64,000 bases of DNA from Sclerodactyla briareus (lineage: Eukaryota; Echinodermata; Holothuroidea; Dendrochirotida; Sclerodactylidae), in NCBI GenBank assembly GCA_026419785.1, contig JAODTK010003810.1, positions 1-64,000 of the forward strand, read 5' to 3'. Made by a program: the position numbers and the translations under genes. The notes beneath the pieces are model-generated. The model was not told the origin of the DNA. It did no database searches and saw nothing but the letters and a program-made list of their open reading frames with translations. Positions 47,308-59,757 of this stretch are shown piece by piece; positions within the stretch are counted from its first letter, which is position 1, and the number at the start of each line of letters is the position of its first letter.

Positions 47308-49645
47308 AACCAAATGAATGATCACTGCAGAAAGAGTAATGAAATAGTTGGGCGAAGGCAAAGCAATGGACAAGTGGGTAAAATGACTAGTAAACTTTTT
47401 TGTTTAAAAATTCTCATAGCCTGACCCACAAATGAGGAAGTATAACACGGTTCGTGTATGGGACTGGAGAAGGCCTCATTCTACACATTGCGCGTGACAA
47501 ATAATCGAAAATTAGGACCTACTGAACAGTGCCACTTGACAGCCACTGCCCCCGCTAGCTGCCATAGGACAGGTTTTTTCTTCGTCCTCATGCACCATGG
47601 TTTGATACTCTCAGTGTAGTCTAGGGGCTCGATCGTGAAATAAAGCAGTGGAGTGAGGCGAAGGGGGGGGGGGGTGAACCCCTACTGAATGAAATCCGAA
47701 GTCGGTACTCTGCGGCGACGGAAAGTCGGATCTCCGCGCCTCGAGTAGAGGTAAAAATTAATTGAATTTACAGCAATGACTAGTATTTTCTGTTCCCCTC
47801 GAAGATTAGGGGCTGTCGCCACAAATAAGCTGTCCAGGAACGACGAATAGAATAGCCCGCCCTTGGCTCCCTGGTTCATATTCTAAGGCGGCATGCAGAG
47901 TCAAAGAGCATTGACTACAGCGCCGAAGTGGACGCCACCAGCCGCAACGCAAACACGTCGCCTGGATGACCGACCTGACAAACACTGCAGAATGCACTGT
48001 GGCTTTCCTATTACAGAAAGGAGTTCTCACTGTCTTGGACTCACATATATCGCAACTCAATGCCAACATGACAGCAAAGACCGACATCTTGCAGCCATTC
48101 ATCCATTCTTCCTTGCCCCCGCCATACGAAGGCGCCAATTCACATGATGACCATTGCCCAGATGTGGCCTTATTTCCCAGAGCAGAGGCGATCACCAGAT
48201 GACCCAGACGCTGACTGAAGGCTGAACTCCGTTTTTTCCGTTGACCATGTCAACATGAATATAATGACGATCAACACAGCGAGGATGCCACATACCGCAT
48301 ACGTAACAGACATGTATGTCGTAGACTCAGTCATATTCCCAGTAATAAGACTCGGTGCCCCTCTGCCTGATGATGACTTACCAATAACTTACGACATACG
48401 AGTGAGAGAGGGTCTCTAAGCTTAAACCTACTAAATACCGTGTCTTACGTCTGCCAGAGACCAGACCGATACGCAGACTATTGACACTGACTTAGGTGAG
48501 ATGTGATCCCACAGATGGCATTGACTTATATCGATGGGCATACTTTACCTTAGTTGATCGCGCTGATCAGTGTTGAATCGGGATCACCGATATGAAGGTC
48601 AGCGTAAATAGGCAACTTTCCCCCCCCATTAGTTATGTGGCATATAACGTAGTGCATTGGCGTTGGGTTCCCCTAATTGCATATCAACTGCAGTGTTGAA
48701 TCGTTAGATAAGTCAAAAATCTAAATTGTAGTGTAGTTACGATATGCATTCTGGCATTCATTGTAGTAAACAAAAGTTAATATAAAAAAAAATGGAAACT
48801 CGTTTCCACCTCAAATTGAATCATATTACACGAATATATATGCGACCTACGACTAACTACATTCGCAAAGAATCGACGTACAATACAGCGGCCGAGCGCA
48901 GCGGAGCCAGTAGCCCCCCCCATCCTCGGGGAGGCCACAAGGGAGAAGGAAGCGAAGAAATGAAGAAAACGTCGCGGAAAAAGTATTGACAAAAATATTG
49001 TCCGTTGCGGCACTGTCCCAGAGAAGCTACAGAGAAAGTGATTTAACTATGAATGCGAGGTGCTGCCAATTCAGACCCATCGACATTATAAATATCGTAT
49101 CAGCTATGAGGCTATGCCAAGAAACACGACCTGGAATGCTCAAATCTCCTCAGTCTTCCATGCTACCAGTCCATCATTATAGGATAAGGTAAAAGCACTT
49201 TAAAAATCACGTGTCATACTTCATATCCAGCGGACATCAATACTAGTGATCCTATTATGATAAATCAAAATATGAATGCACAGGTATTCATGTAGCTCGG
49301 TACAGACACGTGTTTAGATCTCACATTATCTTAACACATTACGTACCGTAGTCGGGAAAAATTTGGATAGGCAGAAAAATGACTGATTTTAATAGGTATA
49401 ATTCATGACGCAGATAATAGTACTAGGATAGCCCACATTTGCGTCTGCAGGCGCCGTTTTTTGAGTTTGCAAAAATGTTTCTCCTTAGACCCCACCCCCA
49501 GATCAGTCTATCAACAAGGAGCACTCACGAAACATTGGCCACCCAGGTAGTAGGGCCAGAAGAAGCTCCTACGACCGCATGGACGCGCCTATTCTAGGTA
49601 CATTAACGATAATAGAATCGCTGAAAAAGGATTTGCCACCCCGCT
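47308..49645. other. Stretch with an unidentified coding-like frame near 47.97-48.42 kb
   Basis: The + strand frame 47,966-48,202 (MTDLTNTAECTVAFLLQKGV, LDSHISQLNANMTAKTDIL) is followed by another open frame at about 48,206-48,420. That second frame includes TARMPHTAYVTDMYVVDSVI, VIRLGAPLPDDDLPITYDI and RVREGL before a stop. The two could be one coding segment with a frame change or separate exons. The composition looks like an extracellular beta-rich protein, but no family is recognised. The rest, 48,420-49,645, shows no gene. Confidence 0.3.
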
Positions 49646-49649
49646 TTGA

Positions 49650-49860
49650 CAGATGGCTATATTACACCCCTTGGTTGAAGCAAGCGGGAGCGCCGTCCGT
49701 CTTGAACGCAAGTGGCTGCAGTCCAGTCTTGCTGTAGACAAGGAAATTTATTGTAAGACACGGTGTTTTGGTAAAAAAAAGGTAACATATGAGAAAACAA
49801 ACCAAAACCTAAAAGTCTCCCATAATTATGCTCCAGGTTTCCTGGAATTTCGGAGATGAA
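49650..49860 (+). mobile_element. LINE scrap (endonuclease-RT linker)
   Basis: The frame 49,653-49,859 contains RLERKWLQSSLAVDKEIYCK. This resembles the RR.ERKW.KS.L.VDKEIY segment between endonuclease and reverse transcriptase of CR1-group LINEs, and VTYEKTNQNLK follows where VxxxCEKAKKxFY is usual. No RT motif follows, so this is a small truncated piece. Confidence 0.45.
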
Positions 49861-50635
49861 TTTTTAGAGAAACCGCTGTTTTCAGACATATTTGGATTAA
49901 ATATTAACAACTTCACAACTTGCAAATATTTATTAAAATAAAATAGCCTATAGGTTTACACTCCCAGGGATGCCGATGGGATTTTGTAACTCCGGGGCAG
50001 GGACGTGAATATGATTGGGGGGGGGGAGTTGAAAAGACGGTCCCGTAGCGGCAAAAAGTCGGGCTCTGGCTGCAAAGCCGATATTTAAGGAACCTGTGAT
50101 AACCCCTGACATCTTGTCTGTCCCAAAGTTCACACCCCCTTGGGAATTGTGTATTTACGGCCCCTGCTCCGGGATTGCCCTCTTGTTTAACATTTGGACA
50201 CGTCCAGCGTCTGACATATTTTTCTGACATCGACAAAGTCAAGTGGATGAAGTCAGTTCGTGTTTACGGCCATGTTCGCGATCATCATTGATTTTTTCAC
50301 TGCTCCATCCTAGCAACTCCAACTCTGTGCCAAAGCGTAATATGAATATCAGCCATTTACTCAGCCTCTGTGCGGCTTCCGTTGTTTCTAAGTAGCAACA
50401 TTGCATCTGGTTTTTCATCGCAGAGAATATGCACCCTTTCTGACCCATGAAATAGTTTCTGGAGATTTCTTTTAATTGCCGACTGATCTCAACTATTGCT
50501 GGTGCGACGGCCCACATAATGAAATACGGATATTTTTCATCTCTTCCCCAAATTTCGCTAATGTTCGCTAATGATCAGTTTGAGAGCAAGAATGGGATTA
50601 CTTTTTAGCTGCGGGTAAGCAGCTCTTAAAGTCAT

Positions 50636-50905
50636 CATGACTCTCCGTCCGTTCGTTAGTTCCTTCGTTCGTTCGTTCGCTGATCTGTTCGTCTCGTCCC
50701 TTCAACTTTCAAACCGCACGTGCGATCAGGTTGAAACTTGTTGGGTGTAGCGGCATGTCACTGGCCAGGCTGAGTTACATTTTTGTTTGCATAGTATAAT
50801 CATATGGTCGCCCGTTCGGTACCGTTTATCTGTCGGTCACTTCACTCCACAACTCTAAGAGTACATGCGCTCAGGGTAAAACTTGGTGGGTAGATGAAAA
50901 AGAAA
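50636..50905 (+). repeat. Two-unit minisatellite
   Basis: Two diverged units each begin with a TCCGTTCGTT-like run (50,645; 50,812). Each continues to an ACGTGCGATCAGGTTGAAAC / ACATGCGCTCAGGGTAAAAC block followed by TTG(T/G)TGGGT. Text of this style is also seen in the 310-bp units at 60.8-61.5 kb, which suggests a related minisatellite type. Confidence 0.55.
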
Positions 50906-52785
50906 ACGTTTCAGTAGAAAATGACGCCTTAAGACTACAGTCTAATTAAACATGCCTCATCGAATGATACATGTATTACATAAGTAGTACTTCAACAATC
51001 AGTTTGCAATTACTTGATATCCTAGGTGATCACGTACGCTATTAGCAAGCCCACAGCTACCAATATGTTCACGGTTACGCTTGTCTAATCTAGTCTCTAA
51101 TTGAGAACTTAACGGGTCAGAGGGCTAGGGGCGCAAATCAGTAGAGAGCAATTGCTAGATAATGCAGACTTGAGTTACTTGAGTTATTAGGCAAACAAAA
51201 TCCATCGCCACAGACTATTGTTCTACATGACTACATTATCCTAAGAAAATTGCATGTTCACATTCATGCCGAATGCAACATTCGCACTATAGAATCATCT
51301 CTGGGGCCTAGCGAATAAATTATGCGCCTCTCCGTTTAATAACGTTTATTCTTTCATCGGCCACGAATGCTTTCTTCCATATTGGGCAAAATTTGTGAAA
51401 AACTCTGGAATTCAGAGACGGGGTATCTCTATTTTTGGCGAGTTCTGTAGGCCTACTATTTTCTAAGTTGTTGAGTGATTGCAATGGCTGATTGGTTGTG
51501 CAAAAGTAAGAGTATCAGAAAACGCACTATAAAAACGACTGTTTATTTATTCTACGAAGCACGGGGAAAAGGGGGCAAGAGAGTTCATGAATTAAGTTTG
51601 CTAATTGTTTTCATTGAATGTGTGCGATGAACCATATCGGTGAGCACTGCACCGTTTCTGCCTGTGTTTAATTAAATACACTTTGTTCTGGTCCGTTGCA
51701 CGATAGATACGCGTCTGTTCTGTCTTTTATTTTCGTATGGCTGTCAGTGACACGCTACGTTATATACGCTTATATACTGCTTTTTCTCGATTTTGGATTT
51801 CATCTAGATTACTGCTCGGCCAGCGCTGCAGTGTTTTGTAGCGAAATAATAAATCGCAAAGTTTTCCATGTCAGTTCGCTAAAAGCAAATATTGCCAATC
51901 TTTCATCACAAAATCTAAGTTTTCCCTCGAATTCAGGAGGCAGAATTAGATTCCAAAAAGCATTCCCGGACAGGTCTCGGAGTTTTGAAGCTTTGCATCA
52001 TTTTCCGGATATTTGAAAATTGGAATTGCCCGATGGATGTACATTTCGCAGTATAGTATCGAGTCTCGAAATGTTAATCTTGGCATTTGAGGTAAAATTA
52101 CCAACATTTCGATTTCGACCTGTATGACCCGTGTAGCAATACCCGGGATGGAGTCTGACGGAGGAGTGGGGATGGGAGGGGGGGGCGGGGGCGAAGGGGG
52201 CTTGGTGAGTAGAACGAGGAGATCATATATAACCATTATGAAGACGTTGTAGATTTGGAACGCATGCATGAGTGAGACTGTGGAATTTTTACTCATTTAC
52301 TCAATTCGGATAAAACATACCCAGACTGGGTAATTAAACAAATTGCTAAGGTAGTAGTATTGTACCCAAACATTTTCAAGTACGTGTGATAAGGTCTAAG
52401 AGGTCTCTAAGGCAAATCGTACGATATGGAGAAACAACATTCGAAGTCTTTTCAACGTCTTTACAGAGGGCACGAAAATAACATCAATTTTGCTTGAACT
52501 ACGGAAACTACAAGCAATCGCCATACACCCAATCCAATGCCTGTGAGATCTTGATAAGTCCAATTATCCTGTAAATTAGCAATTTCATATTGCAGTTGCA
52601 CTAATTTGAAATATCGTGAGGGCAGAGCGAGCTGAGTCTGGGTCTTTGCTGGACTGGAAACCCAGGTTTGAAATCCGCTTAATCGTCGGATAATGGTACT
52701 CATCAATACAACTTGAGAATACTGTATATCACATAGGTTGATGTACCTGATCAATCTATTAATCAAATCACTTTCCCAGATTTAC
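50906..52785. other. Stretch without a recognised gene
   Basis: Open frames at 51,696-52,016 (+) and 51,946-52,296 (-) have no recognisable domain, and the latter owes its proline run to a poly-G tract at 52,178. No splice-bounded exon or repeat end could be supported. Confidence 0.35.
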
Positions 52786-52819
52786 TCTCCCCCTCTCCCC
52801 CCCCCCCCCCCACCCCCCC

Positions 52820-52865
<46 letters not shown>
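52786..52865. repeat. Poly-C / (CT)n microsatellite
   Basis: A C-rich tract of about 45 bases (52,786-52,830) continues into about 17 CT repeats to 52,862. Confidence 0.95.
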
Positions 52866-52866
<1 letters not shown>

Positions 52867-53981
52867 TGCCAGCTTCACGCACCGAGTTATGTAGCTAACT
52901 TGTTTTCATCGATTAGTTATTATGATGCGATACCCACTGTCCGTGAGTTCCTACCCTTATGCCTCCCAAATGTCATCCTATTGTTTTCTGATGATTATGC
53001 ACAACCACATCCCTTAATGTTTTCCAAGTGTCGTATCGGCCTAATTTCAAAACATGGAAGTGTATTCTGATTATTTGAATTGGATTTCACTTAATTTCCT
53101 ACAGAAACTCTCACAATCCGGCAACGTTAGCGCGTGATGCCTCTGTTCTAATACCATATGGGAGGGATGCTCATTTCGTTTCAGTGACATCTTTCTCAGA
53201 GCATAGGGAGGAGAAGACTGCCCCATATCAGTATTTTGAGAATGACATTCGGGCTGCAAACATCCAGCACTCGGACTGAGAATAGGCAACACCCGGATTT
53301 TCAAATCGTGGTGCCCGATTTTTCTTTTTCTTATGACTGTGATGTATGCTTTTTTTTTTCGCGCCCCGCGCAGATACCTGGGCATTGGGGTCATACCCCT
53401 TTCTGAGGTTGGGCAAAACACTTCAACTAAAAGTGTTGTTGAAAGGCGACGGAATACGCAGTTGTCATTGCCGGTTTTGGTTCTGGTAGCCCAGAGAAAT
53501 AAATGTATCTCAAATGACGGTTTCTACCTGTACCCCTGTAGGTGAAATGGTAGGCCAATCACCTTTTCGGTTTGAAGAGCCAAGGCAAACGCTATCAGTT
53601 ACCAAGATCTCCAATGGATACTCCCATATAATATGATAATGAATTGTAAGATCAGACTTTGATCGTCAATCAGTATTGGTTGTAATGAGTGATTATAAAC
53701 GAAATTTGACCCCATATACTTGTGTTGTGCATATACTGCACGAGCAGTTAGTTTACTTCTTGATTGAATGCCGTTCCCTATTACCAAATACTCATGATAT
53801 GAACGTCGAGGTGGATGGAAGACAGACGCGGGTCGTCTCACTACTGTTTCCGACAGAGATTTTACCAATTTGCGTACTCGCCTCTCCGAATAGTGGACCC
53901 AAGTCGTTTTGAGCATTCTTGAATACTAGGCCTACTAAGTCATGCGCGTCGTGTGAACAGAATCTACACACAGTTGCGAAG
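52866..53981. other. Upstream flank of the lectin gene
   Basis: No exon is recognised. The promoter of the lectin gene should lie towards the right end, but I see no convincing TATA box in the 100 bases before the start codon at 53,982. The 105-116-codon frames here have no known domain. Confidence 0.3.
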
Positions 53982-54054
53982 ATGAGTTTCGTTTTGGAGA
54001 TCTTGATATCGACACTATTGGTAACTCTTTGTAGCGTTCACCCCTCGCAGGCAG
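53982..54054 (+). CDS. C-type lectin gene, exon 1 (signal peptide)
   Basis: The ATG at 53,982, preceded by GCGAAG, opens a frame with a classic signal peptide: a short start (MSF), a hydrophobic core (EILISTLLVTLCSV) and a small-residue end (SQA). The frame ends at a strong splice donor, GGCAG|GTAAGA, after 24 codons plus one base (phase 1). Phase 1 after a signal peptide is the rule for genes built from extracellular modules, and it fits the exon at 59,553 if one base is missing near that exon's start. The product would be secreted. The 108 bases after the donor contain a TTTCAG acceptor, a short frame and an AATAAA, so a tiny alternative product cannot be excluded. Confidence 0.55.
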
Positions 54055-55059
54055 GTAAGATCGTAGGTGCTATGTTAGTGTTTATATCACATGAATCAAT
54101 TCGATTCAAATACACATTAGCCTCTAAACTTTTGGTTCGTTTCAGGTATTATGGCCACTGAGTTATTCTTTACGTTTCAATAAATAAAAACACTAAGACC
54201 ATAGAACAAGAGAGGAGGTGAGTGGAGAGTTCTGATAATTAGTTACTAAAGCAGTGAGCATTTCTTTGCGATCATATACATATACCCTAGGGTCGCAAAG
54301 TTTCACAAACACTCACTGGAGTGTTGGTCTTAAATTGAGAGCGGCTTAAGAACATTCTGAACAAGAGAACATGGAGATCGTCTGATTAATCATTTCAATA
54401 ACAGATCTGAGATGAATATCGGAGCTACGTTGACTGTGGATTACTCTGTGGTTCTGGGTTGGCGCCTCCGGCATTATTCAAATTTAGGCTCCAGAGAATG
54501 TGTGTTTTGTTGGAAAGAACCACCAGCCACAAGCTGTAACATTCTTGGAAAAGTCGGTAATATCCTCATCAGCATGACAACGATGCATGTATGAGTGTGT
54601 AGCACGTGACTCATCTTGCTTCACCCAAGGTTGATCTATCCAAACATTATTATTGATTCCTCAGGGCCATTTGGGATACGTAATCAGAAAAAATATGGCA
54701 GACAAGATATGTCAAAAAATTCAAACTATTCTCCTCGGTTCGAATATGGTTTTCACTATACGTTAAGTTTGTCACCTACACTAAGAACACATGCAGGGCT
54801 CTCGCCTTCAGCCCCGTCACAAGTGAACGTGGGTTCATTCACCAGGAGTCCAGTACCGAATAGGTTCAGCGGGGTAGTCTGAACGCATGGTCACACTGGG
54901 CACTATCACGGCCTCACGGCTCCGCATTCAGAAACCTCGTGTTCCAATCTTCTAAAATGTGGGTCATTTAGAGGGGGAAATCATTGAGATGACAGATACG
55001 AGAGGAACCAACGATTTTATTATTATTATTATTTTTATTGTTATTATTATTATTGTTTT
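54055..55059. other. Intron 1 of the lectin gene, left part
   Basis: Begins with the donor GTAAGA. An AATAAATAAAA sequence lies at 54,178. The open frame at 54,412-54,594 (with SRECVFCWKEPPATSC) and the frame at 54,616-54,882 have no recognised domain. A TTA/TTG-rich run at 55,015-55,060 precedes the L1/Tx1-type LINE. Confidence 0.35.
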
Positions 55060-56400
55060 TTTGTTTTTACTGTCTCAAATTGTTTTTCTTTCCGCTGTAT
55101 TGAGAGAAGTAAACTCGATCATTTTTACCTTCATTTGGGAGGAAAACGATGAAATTAAACGTAGTATTCTGATGTTACCGCAAGAAAAAGGTGCATTAGA
55201 TATGGTGAATGTTTACTACTTGTTAAAAGTATAAAGCTCACTTGGGTTATATAAGCGCTCGTTGGATCAATCGTCGGCCTAAGTAGGCGACGATTTCCTT
55301 CTCAGCTGTAATTTTAAAGCTAAAGATATTTCACTGTGAAGAATGAATTCGTTTACAACTGCTGTTGTGCCTGTAGTGACCTCACTTTTGGGGTCCCGAT
55401 TTGCAACTATGGGGATCAGATAATTTGGAACAATAGTTTCATTAAAGTGACAAAAAAATAATAATTCTTTATAAGAACTGCCTTAGCGCCAACGTAATAT
55501 ACGTTAAGTCTGCGACTTAAATCACAATGATGGGAGTGCCTTAAGCCACGTTGATTTCATAGCGAAGTACAATTATAGAAACTGTCTATTCAAAATTAAA
55601 CGGCTTACATACCTGTCATTTGGAGACCGACACTGCAGTCTTTGTCGGTGCCTCGGCAGCCGACAAGTCAACATATCATGATCGCACACTTTACAGCAGT
55701 GCAAAGGATTTGTCGATATACCTATAGTATATAATAGACGGTCCATTGAAAGAACCCGCGGGCTGCAGTGAATGGTAATAACGTTTTTGAGCAACCTGAG
55801 TCTGAGTATTTTTTCATTTGCGAAAGGATTGAAGATGTTACAATAAACAGATTTCAGTATAAATTTCTCCACCAAATAATAGGTACAAATTCGTTTCTTT
55901 GTAAAATTAGTCTGGTCGTTAAGGCTGAATGTACTTTTTGTGGCAAGGGTAAGGGTGAAGAAGATCTCGACCACCTGTTTTGGATGTGCAGGGAAGATAG
56001 TTGTATTTGGCGAGCTATCGAACGAAATGTATTCAAATCGAAGGTTCTGATAAATTATAAAGGTCTAAGCTTTGGTTATTGTGATCCTGATGTGCACTGG
56101 TATATTTCTGTTCTTTTCCATGGCAAGTACTACATTTATTATTATAAAACGCAGAAAACAATTCCTGACTTCTAAAAAATATATATAAAGTCCTATTCCA
56201 TTTGAATGTTCAAACATACATTTTTCAAAAGAAAAGAAAGTATAGAGAACTCGAGGAACTGAGAGTGTCCATAAATTAACTCCATTGCTGATATGCACAT
56301 TGTCTCGTATCATTTGCGGAATATTCATTTGCCATCTTTCATTTGGTACTCATATAGTGGACGTTCATGTGAGGTATTGAAATGTTGTTCATGTTAAGTG
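55060..56400 (+). mobile_element. LINE 3' part, L1/Tx1 clade, in lectin intron 1
   Basis: Sense frames read LREVNSIIFTFIWEENDEIK and RSILMLPQEKGALDMVNV (55,090-55,230), the post-RT FIW..IKR..GGL..V block typical of L1/Tx1 elements. A shifted frame near 55,420 reads IIWNNSFIKVTK. The frame 55,768-56,175 then gives EPESEYFFICERIED, FQYKFLHQIIGTNSFLCKIS and the zinc-knuckle-like ECTFCGKGKGEEDLDHLFWM, and ends KYYIYYYKTQKTIPDF. L1/Tx1 C-termini carry the same FQY..H.ILGTN..L..C..C...ETI.HLFW.C and KYIY..K..K..P.F pattern. The fragment is 5'-truncated and has several frame changes. It ends at the AAT microsatellite. Confidence 0.85.
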
Positions 56401-56406
56401 TTGTAA

Positions 56407-56407
<1 letters not shown>

Positions 56408-56451
<44 letters not shown>

Positions 56452-56466
56452 TATTATTATTATTAC
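56408..56466. repeat. (AAT)n/(ATT)n microsatellite
   Basis: About 14 AAT units followed by ATT units, so the tract is itself self-complementary at its junction near 56,450. It may be the tail of the preceding LINE. Confidence 0.95.
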
Positions 56467-56499
56467 TTGACATTCGATACTTTTCCATTCATTACATTA

Positions 56500-56930
56500 T
56501 GGCTACCAAACCCCCAGACAGAATATCTGCCGATCTGTGTGTCCGCATCTTGAACACGCCAATGCAGCATGGAATCCTTATAAAATTAGGCATGTTACAC
56601 AAATTGAGAATGTACAAAAAAAGGGCAACAAAACTGATTCCTAAATTAAACAAATCCCTAAGCTACAAAGACCGACTATGAACATTAGAGCTACCTACTT
56701 TGGTTCACCGGCGAATTATATGTGTTCTGATTGAAGTGTATGAATTAACCTCTGGATTGTATGACACAACGTTACCACCTTCGCACCATGTCAATAATGA
56801 TTTCAGAACCAGGGGCCATAGTAAAATGTTATCTTTCAAGTACAGAGCGAATAAGAACATTCGTCGCCACTTTTCTTCACGAACATTATTCACTGCGGTC
56901 GTCATAACCTGTGCACCATAGGCCCCTATG
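56500..56930 (+). mobile_element. LINE 3' end, CR1/jockey type, in lectin intron 1
   Basis: The frames 56,499-56,681 and 56,700-56,921 give KKRATKLIPKLNKSLSYKDR, then TLELPTLVHRRI, VLIEVYELTSGLYD and NNDFRTRGHSKML. This is the standard C-terminal block of CR1/jockey LINEs (QRRATKLIP..LSYEDRL..L.LPTL..RR.RGD.IEVYK..). RT motifs are absent, so only the 3' end inserted or survived. The element at 9,090-10,930 carries a related ISYEERLRS block. Confidence 0.85.
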
Positions 56931-58589
56931 CCTCAAACTTTATTTCTAACTGGCAGAGAAAGAAACCAGCGCAACTGGCAACCACATCGGCTATTACTCA
57001 TCGGATATTTTTCCGCCACACTCAAAGTGGCATCGCAATTTTTGATTGCGATTGGCGTACAGGTAAGTATCCCTCCTTGTGAATCCCCATACCATGGTTA
57101 TGGGGGATTTTCTTGGTCATGAACTTGCATATGTTTGAACGAGGGTAGACACTTATTAGAAAGATCAGGAGATTCTTTATAACTTCAAAGCCACTTTGAC
57201 ACTGACAGTATTTCCATTTATCAGTTGTTTTTTTTTCCTACTGACAAACGATATGCTATACACCTACACAGACTCGCGATGGCACGCTGACTATGAGACA
57301 TTGCCATCCTACGTATGAACACATTACCCATGAAATTGATAGACGATGAGAATGACCCAAAAGCCAGAGGCAGCGCTTGGGAAGACCAGTTGGCTATAAT
57401 TTGGACAAGTCGGTAATCAAAATAATGTACGGAGAAGAAGGGCAGGGAGTATACCTGGAGTGAAACGACTGACTATAAGATTGAAACGCGTTCAGGTTTC
57501 CGGACACTAAACTGCCTAGAGCACTTTCACGTGCGCCAAAATGGCCTCTTCTTTGCAGTTATGGGGTCAAATAACCCATACACCGCCTACTTGAGAACGG
57601 TGTATGCTAAAAGATACATTCAACCCCTAACATCATCATAAAATAGAACATGAAAGCATGTACATAAAATTTACTGGCAATAAAACTGCATAGGGACTTT
57701 AGCAATACCCCACAGCTGAATTAAAATGTGACAACATTGTTCGGAAATTCTCTCTCCCTTTTGCGGTAGGTTTTCCCTTTCTCTATACAGGGGGCACTTC
57801 TTTATACAGGGGGACACATGTGGTAGATGTGCATCCAAAACACTTCCCTTCCCCCTCCTATGAGGATTGCGATTGTATTGAGCTCATACTGTGTAATTGC
57901 TCTGGTGCCATGCATATCAGATGGCCCACGAAACAAGCGGCCGATATCTCGTCATCTTGTCAGTATGTATGTAATACATAAAAAATATGAGATGACACAG
58001 CAATCAAGAAAATAGATCGATTCCTTATCATGGCAATTGCACCATTTTATATTCAGCACACAAGTAAATTGTATTTTATTGGTCGCAAAAGACCAGGGTG
58101 TTTACTGGGACTCTGGTATTTATCACAGTTCAAACAATAATCCCATATAACAATAACTATCTGGCGTCATCGTGATGCCAGTGTTAACGAGCGGCAAGCT
58201 CTGCGTAAGTTGCCCACTCTTAATCGCTTCAAAGTCAAGTCGGTTAATATATCGAATAGCTAACGGGAAACGTGCAATGCCCTACTCACTTGAAAAGAAA
58301 AAAAAAACACCACACAAAAAAGAAACAACCTGTCCAACTTGACTGGAGCGAATCGTATGACACCCAATGAATGAATGAATAAAATACATGAATAATAATA
58401 CATGAATGAAATTTTGAATAGGAATCCCGCGTGACGCTATTCGTGCTGATCAGCCCACACTTTATACGCGTATACATAATGGTTTCAGAGCACGCGTCCG
58501 CATATAGCTTCGGTAGAATTCCAAGGCAAATTTGAATAATTGTCCATGCATTGTTTCAATGGCCTTTCCTGGCCTTTGACTACTCTCTC
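56931..58589. other. Intron 1 of the lectin gene, middle part
   Basis: No exon or element is recognised. An ATGAATGAATGAAT-like short repeat lies near 58,367-58,382. The sequence is otherwise unremarkable and AT-rich. Confidence 0.35.
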
Positions 58590-58770
58590 AATTTTCTAAG
58601 GTTACCACTAATAGGGGCCATCGTCTCAAGCTTAGTGGCGAACGTTGTAGGTATATATTTGGAAGTATTTTCCTCCCGAAGAGTAATCAATGAGTGGAAC
58701 AGCCTCTCGAAGATGTTGTTTGGTCCAAGAGTGCCAATGCTTTGAAGAACAGCCATGTTTTGTTCTTCAG
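58590..58770 (+). mobile_element. LINE 3' scrap in lectin intron 1
   Basis: Two overlapping frames together show GHRLKLSGERCRYIFGSIF, SSRRVINEWNSLS and DVVWSKSANALKNSHV. This is the terminal block of many CR1/jockey LINEs (RR.RY..R..FF..RVINDWNSLP..VV.A.S.N.FK). It is only about 180 bases long and broken by a frame change. Confidence 0.7.
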
Positions 58771-59552
58771 GAATTGTAGGCGCGTTCTTTAAGTTCTGGT
58801 TTTGTGGGGAAGGGGGTGCTGGTTTCATGAGGAGGTAGTCGAAGGGGAGGCCATCGAAGCCATGTTTGAAAACCTGAATCAAGCCTCGAATTCGCCTTAG
58901 CGCCAATGGAGTCAAACCGAGACGGCTTCAATCATTCCTCTTCCTTGGCAAAGCTCGCAGACACTTAATGTGTTCGCGATAGAATGGTGCATGACCGAGA
59001 TGCATTCACTTTCTCCATACAACTACTTCATTATTAGCTACGGTACCTCATACCAGGGCACAGTTACGATGTACCCTCCAAACCCTCAAGAAAATAACTC
59101 GTCTGAAAAACTCTGAATATCTGTTATTGTCAGAGGGTCATTCTCCTAGAGGTAAGTGGAGGCATACACTGTGTTGATTAGTTCACACTGCCTCAGGTTA
59201 ACTCCGTGAGCCAACGAGGTGTTTCAACCGCATCGAATCCAAACAATTCAACCTTTCAAACACGGACTCATAATATTGCATATTATGAAAACTGAACTGC
59301 AGCCTAAAATATAGTGTCACTTGATGTCAAGGCAATTCAGCCAAAATGTATTAAGACAGTGGAAAATGGAAGGAATCATTGATCATAGGAATCAATTCCG
59401 AAGACGTTGAGCTGGATTTGGAGTGATAGATAGGAAGAGAGGGGCGACCTTGATCAAATTCAAGTTAGGAAAATAAGAAGTTGTGGGACGGATGTAAGGA
59501 AGAAACATTCTCACCACCGGCTTCACATATGACATCATATCTTTTTCCACAG

Positions 59553-59757
59553 CATCCCAGTTGGCTACCGAACGGGTCACGATGGCCAATGTTACTATAT
59601 CCAAGAAGCTGCTGTGACGTTTAATGCAGCCCGAAATATTTGATTTGTCCGAAGACAACAGTGATCTGGTGGTTATTAACTCTCAAGAGGAACTGGACTA
59701 TCTTCTTGCTGCGATGGAAAACTCAACCTTAGCCGATGACGATATGAATTTGGATAG
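59553..59757 (+). CDS. C-type lectin gene, exon 2 (first half of CTLD)
   Basis: The exon is bounded by a good acceptor (CTTTTTCCACAG at 59,541-59,552) and donor (GATAG|GTATGT). It encodes PVGYRTGHDGQCYYIQEAAV, TFNAARNI and, after a one-frame shift near 59,641, LSEDNSDLVVINSQEELDYL and LAAM..NLD. This is the first half of a C-type lectin domain: a CP.GY-type start, then C-Y, F..A...C, and the hallmark DLVVINSQEELDYL (consensus G.L..I.S..E...). The first conserved Cys (CPVGY) reads as Ile here. A missing base there would also fix the phase with exon 1, and the second Cys falls at the frame shift. These may be sequence errors or real decay. The end phase (2) fits the exon at 61,631. Confidence 0.75.

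Noticed and set aside
52738-53070. 110-codon frame with proline and Ser-Leu runs
   Set aside because: The runs are the translation of the poly-C/(CT)n microsatellite.
53071-53421. 116-codon antisense frame upstream of the lectin gene
   Set aside because: No domain is recognised, and an overlapping antisense frame is equally open. It looks like chance.
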